Below, one piece after another: positions 34,629-42,985 of a DNA stretch of 64,000 nucleotides (position 1 is its first letter; the number at the start of each line of letters is the position of its first letter). The stretch lies in NCBI GenBank assembly GCA_036399775.1, contig DASWMJ010000041.1, forward strand, positions 9,003 to 73,002, in the 5' to 3' direction. The notes below the pieces were generated by a model. That model was not told the DNA's origin. It searched no databases and saw nothing but the letters and a program-made list of their open reading frames with translations. The position numbers and the translations under genes are program-made. Source of the stretch: JADMIH01 sp036399775. GTDB lineage: Bacteria; Chloroflexota; Chloroflexia; QHBQ01; JADMIH01.

Positions 34629-34958
34629 ATGGCTCAGGCAAATATTGAAGTTGAACTAGAGAGAATACAGAAGGTCGTCCAGCAGATCGTAGAGCATTTT
34701 CACCCTGCCAAAGTGATCTTGTTTGGTTCCCACGCGTACGGCGTACCAACTGAGGACAGCGACGTGGATTTGCTGGTCATCATGGATGCTGGCGGGAGTA
34801 CGCTCCGTGCCGCCGCAACCATTTCCGCAACTATTGACCATCCCTTTCCTTTAGACATCTTGGTTCTCGAGCCTAATCAGTTACAGGCTTCACTTGAACG
34901 CGGAGGCATCTTTGCTGCCGATGTGACTACCAACGGCGTGGTCCTATATGAAAGCTGA
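34629..34958 (+). CDS. MNT-type minimal nucleotidyltransferase (antitoxin of HEPN-MNT pair)
   Basis: 109 residues from ATG at 34629. The polymerase-beta-like signature is VILFGSHAYGVPTEDSDVDLLVIM, with the GSx-D-x-D metal site. In HEPN-MNT modules such proteins neutralise the HEPN RNase, in studied cases by AMPylation. The HEPN gene starts inside its 3' end (11-bp overlap), confirming the pair. Confidence 0.9.
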   Translation: MAQANIEVELERIQKVVQQIVEHFHPAKVILFGSHAYGVPTEDSDVDLLVIMDAGGSTLRAAATISATIDHPFPLDILVLEPNQLQASLERGGIFAADVTTNGVVLYES

Positions 34959-35328
34959 GACTGGGGAGTGGGTCAGCAAGGCTGAAGGTAATTGGCGTGT
35001 TGCAGGTCGTGAGATACAGACAGGCAACCCGGTCTATGACATCGTTTGCTTTCTCGCCCAACAATGCACAGAGCAATATCTAAAAGCGTTCCTAGAAGAA
35101 CACGGCATCGCCTTTCGGAAGACTCATGACCTTGTAGTGCTATATAACTCCAGTGCTGGCTTGCTCACAGAACTCGACACGTCTCAAGCAGAATTGGCAT
35201 ACCTGGGCACACTTGGTATCGCTGCACGCTATCCCGGTACGGAAGCAACCCAGCCTGACGCTGAGGACGCCATGAGAATTGCACAAGAAGTGCGCGCTAC
35301 AGTCCGATTGAAACTAGGCATTAGCTAG
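34948..35328 (+). CDS. HEPN-domain protein (toxin of HEPN-MNT pair)
   Basis: 126 residues, helical: WVSKAEGNWRVAGREI, IVCFLAQQCTEQYLKAFLEE and FRKTHDLVVLYN. The KTHDL segment is typical of HEPN proteins. An RX4-6H RNase motif is not clear, so nuclease activity is uncertain. Overlaps the MNT gene. Confidence 0.88.
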   Translation: MKAETGEWVSKAEGNWRVAGREIQTGNPVYDIVCFLAQQCTEQYLKAFLEEHGIAFRKTHDLVVLYNSSAGLLTELDTSQAELAYLGTLGIAARYPGTEATQPDAEDAMRIAQEVRATVRLKLGIS

Positions 35329-35343
35329 ATATATGAATACCTG

Positions 35344-35592
35344 GTGCTTGTGGAACAAGACTCTAATGGCTACTCGGCATACAGCCCAGACTTGCCAGGG
35401 TGCATATCTGCCGGTGAAACAGTCGAGGAAACTTTGGGTAACTTTCGTGAAGCCCTGCAAATGCATATAGAAGGCAAAATGGAGGGCGGCGATGCTGTGC
35501 CACAGGCATCCAGCATTACCGCTCAATTCGTTGAAGTTGAGGTCCCTGCCTTGCAAGCGTCTGCGTCAAGGGGTCGCACGGAAGATAGCTGA
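35344..35592 (+). CDS. Solitary HicB-like protein
   Basis: About 82 residues from GTG at 35344; the strand probably begins a few codons earlier (YEYLVLVEQDSNGYSAYSPD), but there is no start codon before the HEPN stop in this frame. An ATG at 35334 is in another frame. The HicB core SAYSPDLPGCISAGETVEETLGNF is clear (quoted in part). No HicA follows, so it is an orphan antitoxin-like gene or a slightly damaged one. Confidence 0.7.
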   Translation: MLVEQDSNGYSAYSPDLPGCISAGETVEETLGNFREALQMHIEGKMEGGDAVPQASSITAQFVEVEVPALQASASRGRTEDS

Positions 35593-35609
35593 AATAATCA
35601 GGAGAGCTC

Positions 35610-36377
35610 ATGACCACAGTCAAATTCGACCACTTCATCACCTCCATAGGCGACGAGCAGATAGACCCCTACCTTGAAGAGTACCGCGAGGCGGGCTTCC
35701 AGGTCGAAGAGCGGACGGTGCAGCATCATCCCGGCCTGCTAAATGGCTTCATCCACTTAGGCCCTGAGTACCTTGAGTTCGTCTCCGTGGAGGACGAGGA
35801 GCTATTCGAGCAAGGCGCGGACACCGCCCCGTTCCCCGACATCCGCAACCTGCGCGCCGCCCAGCGTCCTTTCGCTATTGGCATCGTCTCGGACGACGTT
35901 CAAGTCCTGCACGACACCTTGATCGAGCGCGGCTACGACGTACCGGAAGTCACAAGCGGCAGGCCACGCGGTGCCGAACCGGGAGCGCAACCCGTATGGA
36001 GCTTCCAGGCTCTCCCGCCCACATTAGAGGGCGCACTCTGTTTCGCCCTAACCTACCATTCCAGGTCCAAAGACACCCCCAGGAAGGTGCGAATAGCCCC
36101 GAATACCACCTATGCCATATCCGGCGTCACTTTCGCCTCAGACACACCCGAAGAGCGAGCGAAGGCGTGGCGCGATCTGCTGGCACCGGGAGGCGACATA
36201 GTCCTGGAGGTAGACAGCGACATATGCGAAACCTTCATCCCTCCACATTTCGCCGTCTGGATGAAGCCTGAGAAGTTCCAGGACCATTACGGCTTGAGTT
36301 GGAAGACCTCCCCGCACCCCTGGGGCGAGCTATCCGTTATACATTTGCTGGCTCAGGACCTCGACAGGGCGAGCTAG
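35610..36377 (+). CDS. Glyoxalase/VOC-like protein, probably interrupted by an amber codon
   Basis: 255 residues up to TAG at 36375-36377, RBS AGGAG. It begins KFDHFITSIGDEQIDPYLEEY and has IHLGPEYLEFVSVEDEELFE, a VOC-type domain with a metal-ligand-like Glu; a second domain starts near residue 160 (YAISGVTFASDTPEERAKAW). The last residues AQDLDRAS are the start of a betaalpha unit that continues in the same frame after the stop. Substrate unknown. Confidence 0.8.
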   Translation: MTTVKFDHFITSIGDEQIDPYLEEYREAGFQVEERTVQHHPGLLNGFIHLGPEYLEFVSVEDEELFEQGADTAPFPDIRNLRAAQRPFAIGIVSDDVQVLHDTLIERGYDVPEVTSGRPRGAEPGAQPVWSFQALPPTLEGALCFALTYHSRSKDTPRKVRIAPNTTYAISGVTFASDTPEERAKAWRDLLAPGGDIVLEVDSDICETFIPPHFAVWMKPEKFQDHYGLSWKTSPHPWGELSVIHLLAQDLDRAS

Positions 36378-36557
36378 ATGTTGGACGCTGCCGGTAGGGC
36401 GGTAACCCGTCTGCCCGATAAGCGCACTGGCGTGGATACCCTCTACGTCAGCCCCGACCCACGAGACGGCTTCACCTTCGCCATCACCCAACGCCCTGCC
36501 CAGGAGTGGCTCAACGAGCGCACAGCCGTCACGGGTGAGAATCTCGAGCTTGAGTAA
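36378..36557 (+). pseudogene. In-frame continuation of the VOC protein after the amber stop
   Basis: Directly after TAG the same frame runs 59 codons (MLDAAGRAVTRLPD, GVDTLYVSPDPRDGFTFAIT, QEWLNERTAVTG) to TAA. It completes the DLDRAS-x-MLDAAGRAV betaalpha element and the last strands of a VOC domain. Either a nonsense mutation, stop read-through or a sequencing error separates the parts. Confidence 0.65.
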
Positions 36558-36634
36558 CATCTGGTTTGCGGTTAAATTCGTATCTCATAAAACGACCCTT
36601 CTCCCAACCCCTAGAAAGGCTCTTACACTCTTCC

Positions 36635-38434
36635 ATGCGCACCAAAAGCCTTCGCGCTCTGCTAGCTGTTGCCATGCTCGCAGGCCTCATTACGCTCCCC
36701 ACGCCTACGCCCGCGCCCGCTCAATCCGGTGGCGATTTCGTCAAGGTGCAGGGCAACCAGCTCGTTTTTCGCGGGCAGCCCATCAAGCTGAAAGGCGTAA
36801 ACTTCTACCCCAAGGACCAGCCCTGGGCCGATATGTGGTCGCAGTGGGACGGCCCTGCCGTCAAGCAAGACCTCGCGCGCGCGAAGGAGCTTGGTATCAA
36901 CACCGTGCGCGTGCTCGTACCCTACAAGCCGCAGCATGGCTGGACCGGCAAAGATACGGGTGAGATACAGCCCATCTTCCTCGACATGCTCCAACAGTTC
37001 GTGCAGCTAGCGGGTGAGATGGACGTGAAGGTGATAATCACCCTCTTCGACTTCTACGACCCCAGGCACGACCAGGACCTGCCCAATGCCGAGCGAGAGC
37101 GGCGCAACAAGCTATACGTCGAGGGCATCGTGTCGGCTTTCGCCAACGACGACCGCGTGCTGGCCTGGGACCTCCATAACGAGCCTGACCACTACGAAAC
37201 CTGGCGCGACGACAAGGACCCCGCCTCCATAGTGGCCTGGCTTGACAAAATGGCCGCCGAGGTGCGCCGCCTCGACTCCAACCACCCCCTGACGGTGGGC
37301 GTTGGCATATACGACCAGCTATTTGTGGCCGACGACACGGGTGCCCCCTACCCGGACGAGCCTGCGCGAGGCCGCACGCTGGCCGACATCAGTGACTTCA
37401 TCAGCTTCCACAGCTACAACGCGGGCAACATAGACTGGCAGATCGAGTACATCAAATTGCATACGAATAAACCCATCCTGCTTGGGGAGACCGGCTGGCC
37501 CTCCGGCCCACCGTGCCAGCAGCCCGACTATACCGACGCACGGCAGGTCGCCCTCTACGACCTCATGATAAAGGGAGCGCGAAAGGCCGATTTGTCAGGG
37601 CTGTTGCAGTGGCAGTTGTGGGACCTGGCCCCCGGCGACTCGCTGGGTGGGGGCCGCGAGAGCCACGAAGACTACTTTGGCCTCCTCAAGCGCGACGGCA
37701 CCTGGAAGCCCGCCATGCCCCTCTTCCGGGACGGCTGGCCGGGCGAAGGAGCAAGCGCGCCCGCCTCACCCCTTCCCAGCCGCACTACCAGCAGCTGGCC
37801 CCTTACAGTCATGCCCAGGCGGCCTGAACCGGACTACCCAGGCTACCAGCCGCCCCTCTACTTCCCTGAGACCGGGCACTACCTCTACAACGAGTTCCGC
37901 GACTACTGGCGGCGCTTCGGCGGCCTGGAGATTTTCGGCTACCCCATCACCGAGCAGCGCAAGGAGGGGGAATACTGGGTGCAATACTTCGAGCGAGCGC
38001 GTTTCGAGTCCCACCCGGAGGTAATAAAGGACTACCCCAACTGGAAGCAGCTAGACAAGGCAACGCAGTACAAGCTGCTGGTGAAGCTCTCCCTGCTAGG
38101 TGTGGACCTGGCTAAACAGAAAACGAACGGCAACGGCTTCCCCAAAGTAGAGCCTACCCAGGCCCCGCCGGACGCAACCTTCTTCCCCGAAACCGGCCAC
38201 ACAATCTCCGGGTCAATCGGCCGGTACTGGCTGTCGCACAACGGTATCACCAACTTCGGCTACCCCCTGTCCGAGCCGCTACGCGAAAAGAGCCAGGCCG
38301 ATGGCAAGGAATACACCGTCCAATATTTCGAGCGCACCCGCCTCGAACACCACCCCGAATATGCAGGCTCGCAGTACGAGATACTGCTAGGCTTGCTGGG
38401 CAGAGAGGCGTTAGCCGCCAGGGGATGCAGGTAA
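36635..38434 (+). CDS. Secreted GH5-like glycoside hydrolase with FGYP-type repeats
   Basis: 599 residues from ATG at 36635 (upstream TTG rejected). Signal peptide MRTKSLRALLAVAMLAGLI to about residue 30. A TIM-barrel cellulase-like domain (35-370) has acid/base Glu in AWDLHNEPDHYETW, FISFHSYN and nucleophile Glu in LLGETGWPSGPP, as in clan GH-A. After a Pro/Ser linker two repeats follow: FPETGHYLYNEFRDYWRRFG, FGYPITEQ, VQYFERARFESHPE and FPETGHTISGSIGRYW, FGYPLSEP, VQYFERTRLEHHPE. These resemble LGFP-type modules and match the CHAP protein. Probably cleaves beta-glucan or mannan outside the cell. Confidence 0.88.
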   Translation: MRTKSLRALLAVAMLAGLITLPTPTPAPAQSGGDFVKVQGNQLVFRGQPIKLKGVNFYPKDQPWADMWSQWDGPAVKQDLARAKELGINTVRVLVPYKPQHGWTGKDTGEIQPIFLDMLQQFVQLAGEMDVKVIITLFDFYDPRHDQDLPNAERERRNKLYVEGIVSAFANDDRVLAWDLHNEPDHYETWRDDKDPASIVAWLDKMAAEVRRLDSNHPLTVGVGIYDQLFVADDTGAPYPDEPARGRTLADISDFISFHSYNAGNIDWQIEYIKLHTNKPILLGETGWPSGPPCQQPDYTDARQVALYDLMIKGARKADLSGLLQWQLWDLAPGDSLGGGRESHEDYFGLLKRDGTWKPAMPLFRDGWPGEGASAPASPLPSRTTSSWPLTVMPRRPEPDYPGYQPPLYFPETGHYLYNEFRDYWRRFGGLEIFGYPITEQRKEGEYWVQYFERARFESHPEVIKDYPNWKQLDKATQYKLLVKLSLLGVDLAKQKTNGNGFPKVEPTQAPPDATFFPETGHTISGSIGRYWLSHNGITNFGYPLSEPLREKSQADGKEYTVQYFERTRLEHHPEYAGSQYEILLGLLGREALAARGCR

Positions 38435-38453
38435 AAATCCGTCCAATATCATA

Positions 38454-38500
38454 GACTATTCATCAAAATTGGCCCTCCGGGCTAATCTTGATGAATAATC
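38454..38500 (+). terminator. Intrinsic terminator-like hairpin after the GH5-like gene
   Basis: GACTATTCATCAAAATTGGC (from 38454) pairs with GCTAATCTTGATGAATAATC ending at 38500 around a 3-nt TCC loop. No long T-tract follows; it may act from either side. Confidence 0.7.
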
Positions 38501-38579
38501 TACACAAAAACTCTCCAACCGGGAGAAAGTGTTATACTCGCTCTTGCGAATCTATGACCTCCGCTAACCTGGACCTGCT

Positions 38580-40745
38580 ATGTCCCAACAAGCAATAGGC
38601 ACGGGCACAACACAAAAGCGACGCATCTTCGGAAATCTCTCCCTCATGCTGATGCTGACAGTGTTCGGCGTCTACCTGCTCACCATGTCGGGTCACACCT
38701 ACTCCCGCGACGAAGAGACGATGCTCGCCGTATCCCAATCGCTCGTAGAGCGCGGCTCCTGGGCCATCCCGCGCAACAGCACCCAGGTGCAGGTGACGGG
38801 GGCGGACGGCAGGTACTACAGCCAGTACGGCCCAGGCCAATCGTTGGCAGCCGTGCCCTGGGCGGCAGCAGGTCTCCTGGCAAGCAGCTTCTTCCCCGCC
38901 GACCAACAAGGCTTCGTATTGCGCCTGATACTTGGCTCGTTCAACCTGCTGGTGGCCGCGGCCACCTGTGCCATTCTTGCGGCTTTAGGCATATCACTTG
39001 GCTACTCGCGCCGCGCCAGCCTCGTCCTGGGTGCCGCGCTAGCCTTCGCCACCTACCTCTGGCCTCACAGCCGAACCTTCTTCTCGGAACCCCTTGTGGC
39101 CCTATGCCTCCTGGCCTCTTTCTACCTGCTAGTCCTCTCCTATCCGCGCGTCAGCATCGAAACCGAAGATATTGCAACCACCAACCCCACACCCCCACGG
39201 CGCAATCTCCTCTTCTTTTCCGGTCTGCTCTTAGCCGCCGCCGTGGCAACAAAAGTGCAGTACGTCGTAGCGCTGCCTGCCTTCCTGCTCTACCTCTCTT
39301 GGCGCATCAGTAGTCAGTGGTCAGTGGCCAGTGGTCAGCCCCGTTCGAACCGCGCCCCTGACCCTAAATCCCTCGCCCCCCGCTCCTCGCCCCTCGCCCC
39401 TGCCGTCTGGTGGCTGATTGGCTTGGGCGCTGGCTTGGCGCCTCTCCTGCTCTATAATCTCTACGCGTTCGGCAGCCCCTTCTCAACGGGATACGGCACC
39501 GACTTGAAAGGCACGTTCAAGACGCCCTTGTATGAAGGGGCTTTCGGCCTGCTCCTATCGCCCGGCAAAGGTCTGCTCTGGTACGCTTTGCCGGTAGCTT
39601 TATCGCTCTGGGGCTTTTCAAGCTTCGCCCGCAAGCACCAAGCAGAAAGCGCATTCGTAGCCGTGCTAGGCGTCAGCCTGGTCATCTTCTTCGGCCTCTA
39701 CGGCTTCTGGCACGGCGACGGCTCCTGGGGTCCCCGCTACCTCATCCCCTTCCTCCCCTTCGCCCTCCTCCCCGCTCTCCCCCTAATCCACTCCGCCACC
39801 CAACCCGTCCCTGATAAACCAAATTCAAAATTCAAAATTCAAAATTCAAAATTAATAACTCGTCTGGCCGTTTCCACCTTACTAGCCCTCGGCTGCTTCG
39901 TAAACATCCTGGGCGTGTTGGTCAACTTCGACACTTACATCAACGTAGGCTACGACGATGAGACCCGCCACTGGATACCCTACGCCTCACCCATCGTAGG
40001 CCACCTCAATCTGCTGGGCCAGCGAGTGAGCGAAAAAGCCTCAACCCTGAGACCGCCTGAGCGCACAGTTGTATTCAGGGGCGGCGTCTCGTACAGCGAG
40101 GGCGACAAGGCAAGCGGCGCGCTCTTACCGCGCTGGACCACCGGCAGGGCCGTGCTTGAGCTTTGGCCCAACACATCTCGCGGCCCCATCTCCGTCACCC
40201 TGCGCCTCAATGACCACCGTCCCCCGCAGTTGCCACGCGCCACCGTCACCATCCTGGTCAACGACAACCCCGTAACGGTAGACCGCGCGCCCGTCCCCGA
40301 TCTGCCGATAAGCGCCGACTACTCCTTCTCCGCAAGTGGGCAACCTGCACGCGTGACAATAGCCACCGACACCTGGAACCCCGCCAAACTGGGCGAGAAC
40401 GAGCGCGACGAGGAGCTTGGCGTCAGGTTAGAAAGCGTCACCGTGCGCGAAGGGGGTGCGGTCCAACCTTACAGCCTCGCGGACGACCTTGCCGCGCCCC
40501 CCTACTACCCTCAGCCCCGCTGGTACTACAACCCCGCCACGCACTTCCTTGCCGACCTGTGGCCCGTCTACATGCTTGAGATGGGTATGGGCCGCAAGAC
40601 CATGCTCGCGCTGGGTCTGCCCATTATCGCGTTAGGGCTGCTATGCCTGGGCGCCGGGTGCTTAGGATTTGCGCGCAGGGACCAGGACTTACGGGTCGGA
40701 AGGCGAGAGATCGTCACGAACCAGGCTGGGTCCATAGAGGTATAG
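38580..40745 (+). CDS. Polytopic membrane glycosyltransferase (PMT/ArnT-like, GT-C)
   Basis: 721 residues with about 10-12 membrane helices in the first two thirds. The first outer loop has SGHTYSRDEETMLAVSQSLV, the acidic Asp-Glu pair used by GT-C enzymes with polyprenyl-phosphate sugars, and RYYSQYGPGQSL. The C-terminal 250 residues are a soluble outer domain. Two heptamer arrays are read in frame: 39309-39408 (SSQWSVASGQPRSN) and 39824-39857 (NSKFKIQNSKL), both in loops between helices. Followed 6 bp later by an MFS gene. Donor and acceptor unknown. Confidence 0.85.
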   Translation: MSQQAIGTGTTQKRRIFGNLSLMLMLTVFGVYLLTMSGHTYSRDEETMLAVSQSLVERGSWAIPRNSTQVQVTGADGRYYSQYGPGQSLAAVPWAAAGLLASSFFPADQQGFVLRLILGSFNLLVAAATCAILAALGISLGYSRRASLVLGAALAFATYLWPHSRTFFSEPLVALCLLASFYLLVLSYPRVSIETEDIATTNPTPPRRNLLFFSGLLLAAAVATKVQYVVALPAFLLYLSWRISSQWSVASGQPRSNRAPDPKSLAPRSSPLAPAVWWLIGLGAGLAPLLLYNLYAFGSPFSTGYGTDLKGTFKTPLYEGAFGLLLSPGKGLLWYALPVALSLWGFSSFARKHQAESAFVAVLGVSLVIFFGLYGFWHGDGSWGPRYLIPFLPFALLPALPLIHSATQPVPDKPNSKFKIQNSKLITRLAVSTLLALGCFVNILGVLVNFDTYINVGYDDETRHWIPYASPIVGHLNLLGQRVSEKASTLRPPERTVVFRGGVSYSEGDKASGALLPRWTTGRAVLELWPNTSRGPISVTLRLNDHRPPQLPRATVTILVNDNPVTVDRAPVPDLPISADYSFSASGQPARVTIATDTWNPAKLGENERDEELGVRLESVTVREGGAVQPYSLADDLAAPPYYPQPRWYYNPATHFLADLWPVYMLEMGMGRKTMLALGLPIIALGLLCLGAGCLGFARRDQDLRVGRREIVTNQAGSIEV

Positions 40746-40751
40746 AGCCGT

Positions 40752-41972
40752 ATGCCTCTGCGCTCCATACGCTGGCTCCGGCGGCTCCGAGGCCGCACAA
40801 TCCGGCACATAACCGTCTTCACCCTGGCCCTGCTCCTCATAGAGTTCCTTGACGAATTGACCTTCGGAGTGCGCGAGGCCGCCTGGCCCCTGATACGCGA
40901 CGACCTGAACCTGGACTACTCCCAGGTCGGCATACTGCTGGGTCTGCCCAACCTCGCCAGCACCTTCATCGAGCCGCTTATTGGCATCCTGGGCGACGTT
41001 TGGCGGCGTCGGGTGCTGGTGCTTGGCGGCGGTGTGTTATTCGGTCTAGCTCTGCTCCTAACGGCTCTGAGTCAGCACTTCCTCGTCCTGCTTGCCTCTT
41101 TCATCCTCCTCTACCCGGCTTCAGGCGCGTTCGTCAGTCTCTCACAGGCCACGTTGATGGATACCGACCCCACTCGCCACGAGCAAAACATGGCGCGCTG
41201 GACCTTCGCCGGGTCTCTGGGCGTAGTCGCGGGCACCTTCTCGGTAGTCGCCGGTTCCTGGCTCGGCGTAGATTGGCGCACGCTCTTCCTGCTGCTCGCC
41301 GGGCTATCCTTCCTGCTCGTGATGCTTGCGTGGCGCTCCCCATTCCCCCGGCCCCAGCAGGATGATGAGGAGGAAGCGCTGACCTTGCGCCAGGGCATCG
41401 CCGGTGCCTTCAATGCTCTCAGGAGGCGTGAGGTGCTGCTCTGGCTCACCCTCCTCCAATTCTCCGACTTCATGCTGGACATACTGCTCGGCTTCCTCGC
41501 CCTCTACTTCGTGGACGTGGTAGGCGTCGGGCCGGAGATCGCCGCCCTTGCCATAACGATCTGGACTGTCGTAGGTCTGCTGGGCGATTTCCTCCTCATC
41601 CCCCTGCTTGAGAGGGTGCGCGGCCTCAACTACCTGCGTATCAGCGCGGCGGCTGTCTTATTGCTCTATCCCGCCTTTCTCCTGGTCCCTGATCTGTGGC
41701 CGAAAATGGCGCTGCTGGCCCTCCTCGGCCTCTTCAACGCAGGCTGGTACGCCATACTACAGGGCCAACTCTACTCCTCCATGCCGGGCCGGAGCGGCAG
41801 CGTCATGGCGGTTAGCAACATCTACGGCCTGGTAGGTGGCCTCCTCCCCATAGGCTTCGGCTGGCTGGCCGAGCGCTACGACCTCGCCGCCGTAATGTGG
41901 CTCCTGGCGCTTGGCCCACTCGCCCTCCTGGTAGGCATACCCAGGCAATCCCAGGACCGGCCTCCCGCATGA
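40752..41972 (+). CDS. MFS transporter
   Basis: 406 residues, 12 predicted helices. The motif A-like loop GILGDVWRRRVLVLGGG between helices 2 and 3 and a second-half GWLAERYDLAAVMWLL fit major facilitator transporters of the fosmidomycin-resistance (Fsr) kind. Direction would be drug or metabolite export by proton antiport; the substrate is unknown. Six bp after the glycosyltransferase stop, so co-transcribed. Confidence 0.88.
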   Translation: MPLRSIRWLRRLRGRTIRHITVFTLALLLIEFLDELTFGVREAAWPLIRDDLNLDYSQVGILLGLPNLASTFIEPLIGILGDVWRRRVLVLGGGVLFGLALLLTALSQHFLVLLASFILLYPASGAFVSLSQATLMDTDPTRHEQNMARWTFAGSLGVVAGTFSVVAGSWLGVDWRTLFLLLAGLSFLLVMLAWRSPFPRPQQDDEEEALTLRQGIAGAFNALRRREVLLWLTLLQFSDFMLDILLGFLALYFVDVVGVGPEIAALAITIWTVVGLLGDFLLIPLLERVRGLNYLRISAAAVLLLYPAFLLVPDLWPKMALLALLGLFNAGWYAILQGQLYSSMPGRSGSVMAVSNIYGLVGGLLPIGFGWLAERYDLAAVMWLLALGPLALLVGIPRQSQDRPPA

Positions 41973-42985
41973 TCCTTATCTGGCTATCCCACCCGCCACC
42001 AACCGCTCCCTTATACAACTGGTCCACCCATCCCAAAAATGTGCAAAACTCCACCCCAATACCCCACCAAATCATGTCCCAAAAACAGCCCCAAAGGGGA
42101 TTAAGTTAATAGAAGCATGTTTCCGGCTACCGTAGCGCAACAGTAGCCACTACCCCTGAGAACCACCCTAATTCGTAATTAGCAATTCGTAATTAGTAAT
42201 TCTCAAGGGAACAGGGTACCGCTGGTGCCCCTGCCACAAGGATTGATCGTCATCCTCCTAGCTCCCAGGCTAAACTGATGCAGCATTACCAACATACAAT
42301 GCACAAAGAGCACCAACCCATCACCCCTTGTCATTCTGAGCGAAGCGAAGAATCTCGCTCCTCGCGTACCATGCGTATAGCGAGCCTCCTCCCCTCAGAA
42401 CCAACAAGCCACAGTGGGCCACTCTTCTCACCCGTACACCTACAACCACCCTGCATCAGCCCAACCTCCGGGGGCCACACAGTACAGAGCCGGTAGGCTC
42501 TGTACAAACCAACAGTGGTCCGGTCCCAAAGCACCCAACAGGTGCCCAGGAACCGGACCCAAACCCTAACCAGGATAAGAAACCCACAAGTCCCAAGCCA
42601 GAAATCTAACTTCTAACTTCTGACTTCTGACTTCTGACTTCTGATTTCTTATCGTCCAACCAGTTGCGTTGGCAGGGGCAAGCATCTGACGAAAACAGCG
42701 TGCTTAGGCTATCACCCTGCCCGCGTGACCCACCACAACCAAACAAGAAGAGAGGGGCGCACTAACCCGCGCCCCTCCCCACCCACCCAAAATCATGCCA
42801 ACCCCACATTGATGATACATAACATCCCTTACACATATCTAACTTCTATTTTCTAACTTCTATTTTCTAACTTCTGATTTCTATCGTCTAACTTGACGCT
42901 TATCCCGCACGCGCCTATACTGGTTACATCTCCTCTCGCCCGCTCCACTCTACATCCCTGCGGACCCTGAACTACTCTCAATAAC
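41973..42985. other. 1-kb repeat-rich non-coding region
   Basis: No credible gene. It holds an AATTCGTAATTAG array (42169-42205), a half copy of the TGTCATTCTGAG palindrome (42329-42370), three hairpins (42482-42776, listed separately), and two TTCTAAC/TTCTGAC/TTCTATT heptamer arrays (42604-42652 and 42838-42895). The short open frames in it are Pro/Thr-rich and without RBS. Confidence 0.75.
42482..42776. other. Cluster of three hairpins, candidate structured RNA
   Basis: GTACAGAGCC-GGTA-GGCTCTGTAC (42482-42505); GGTCCGGT/ACCGGACC enclosing GCACC/GGTGC (42517-42559); AGGGGCGC/GCGCCCCT (42753-42776). The first two are adjacent and stable. No promoter pair was found. Confidence 0.4.
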
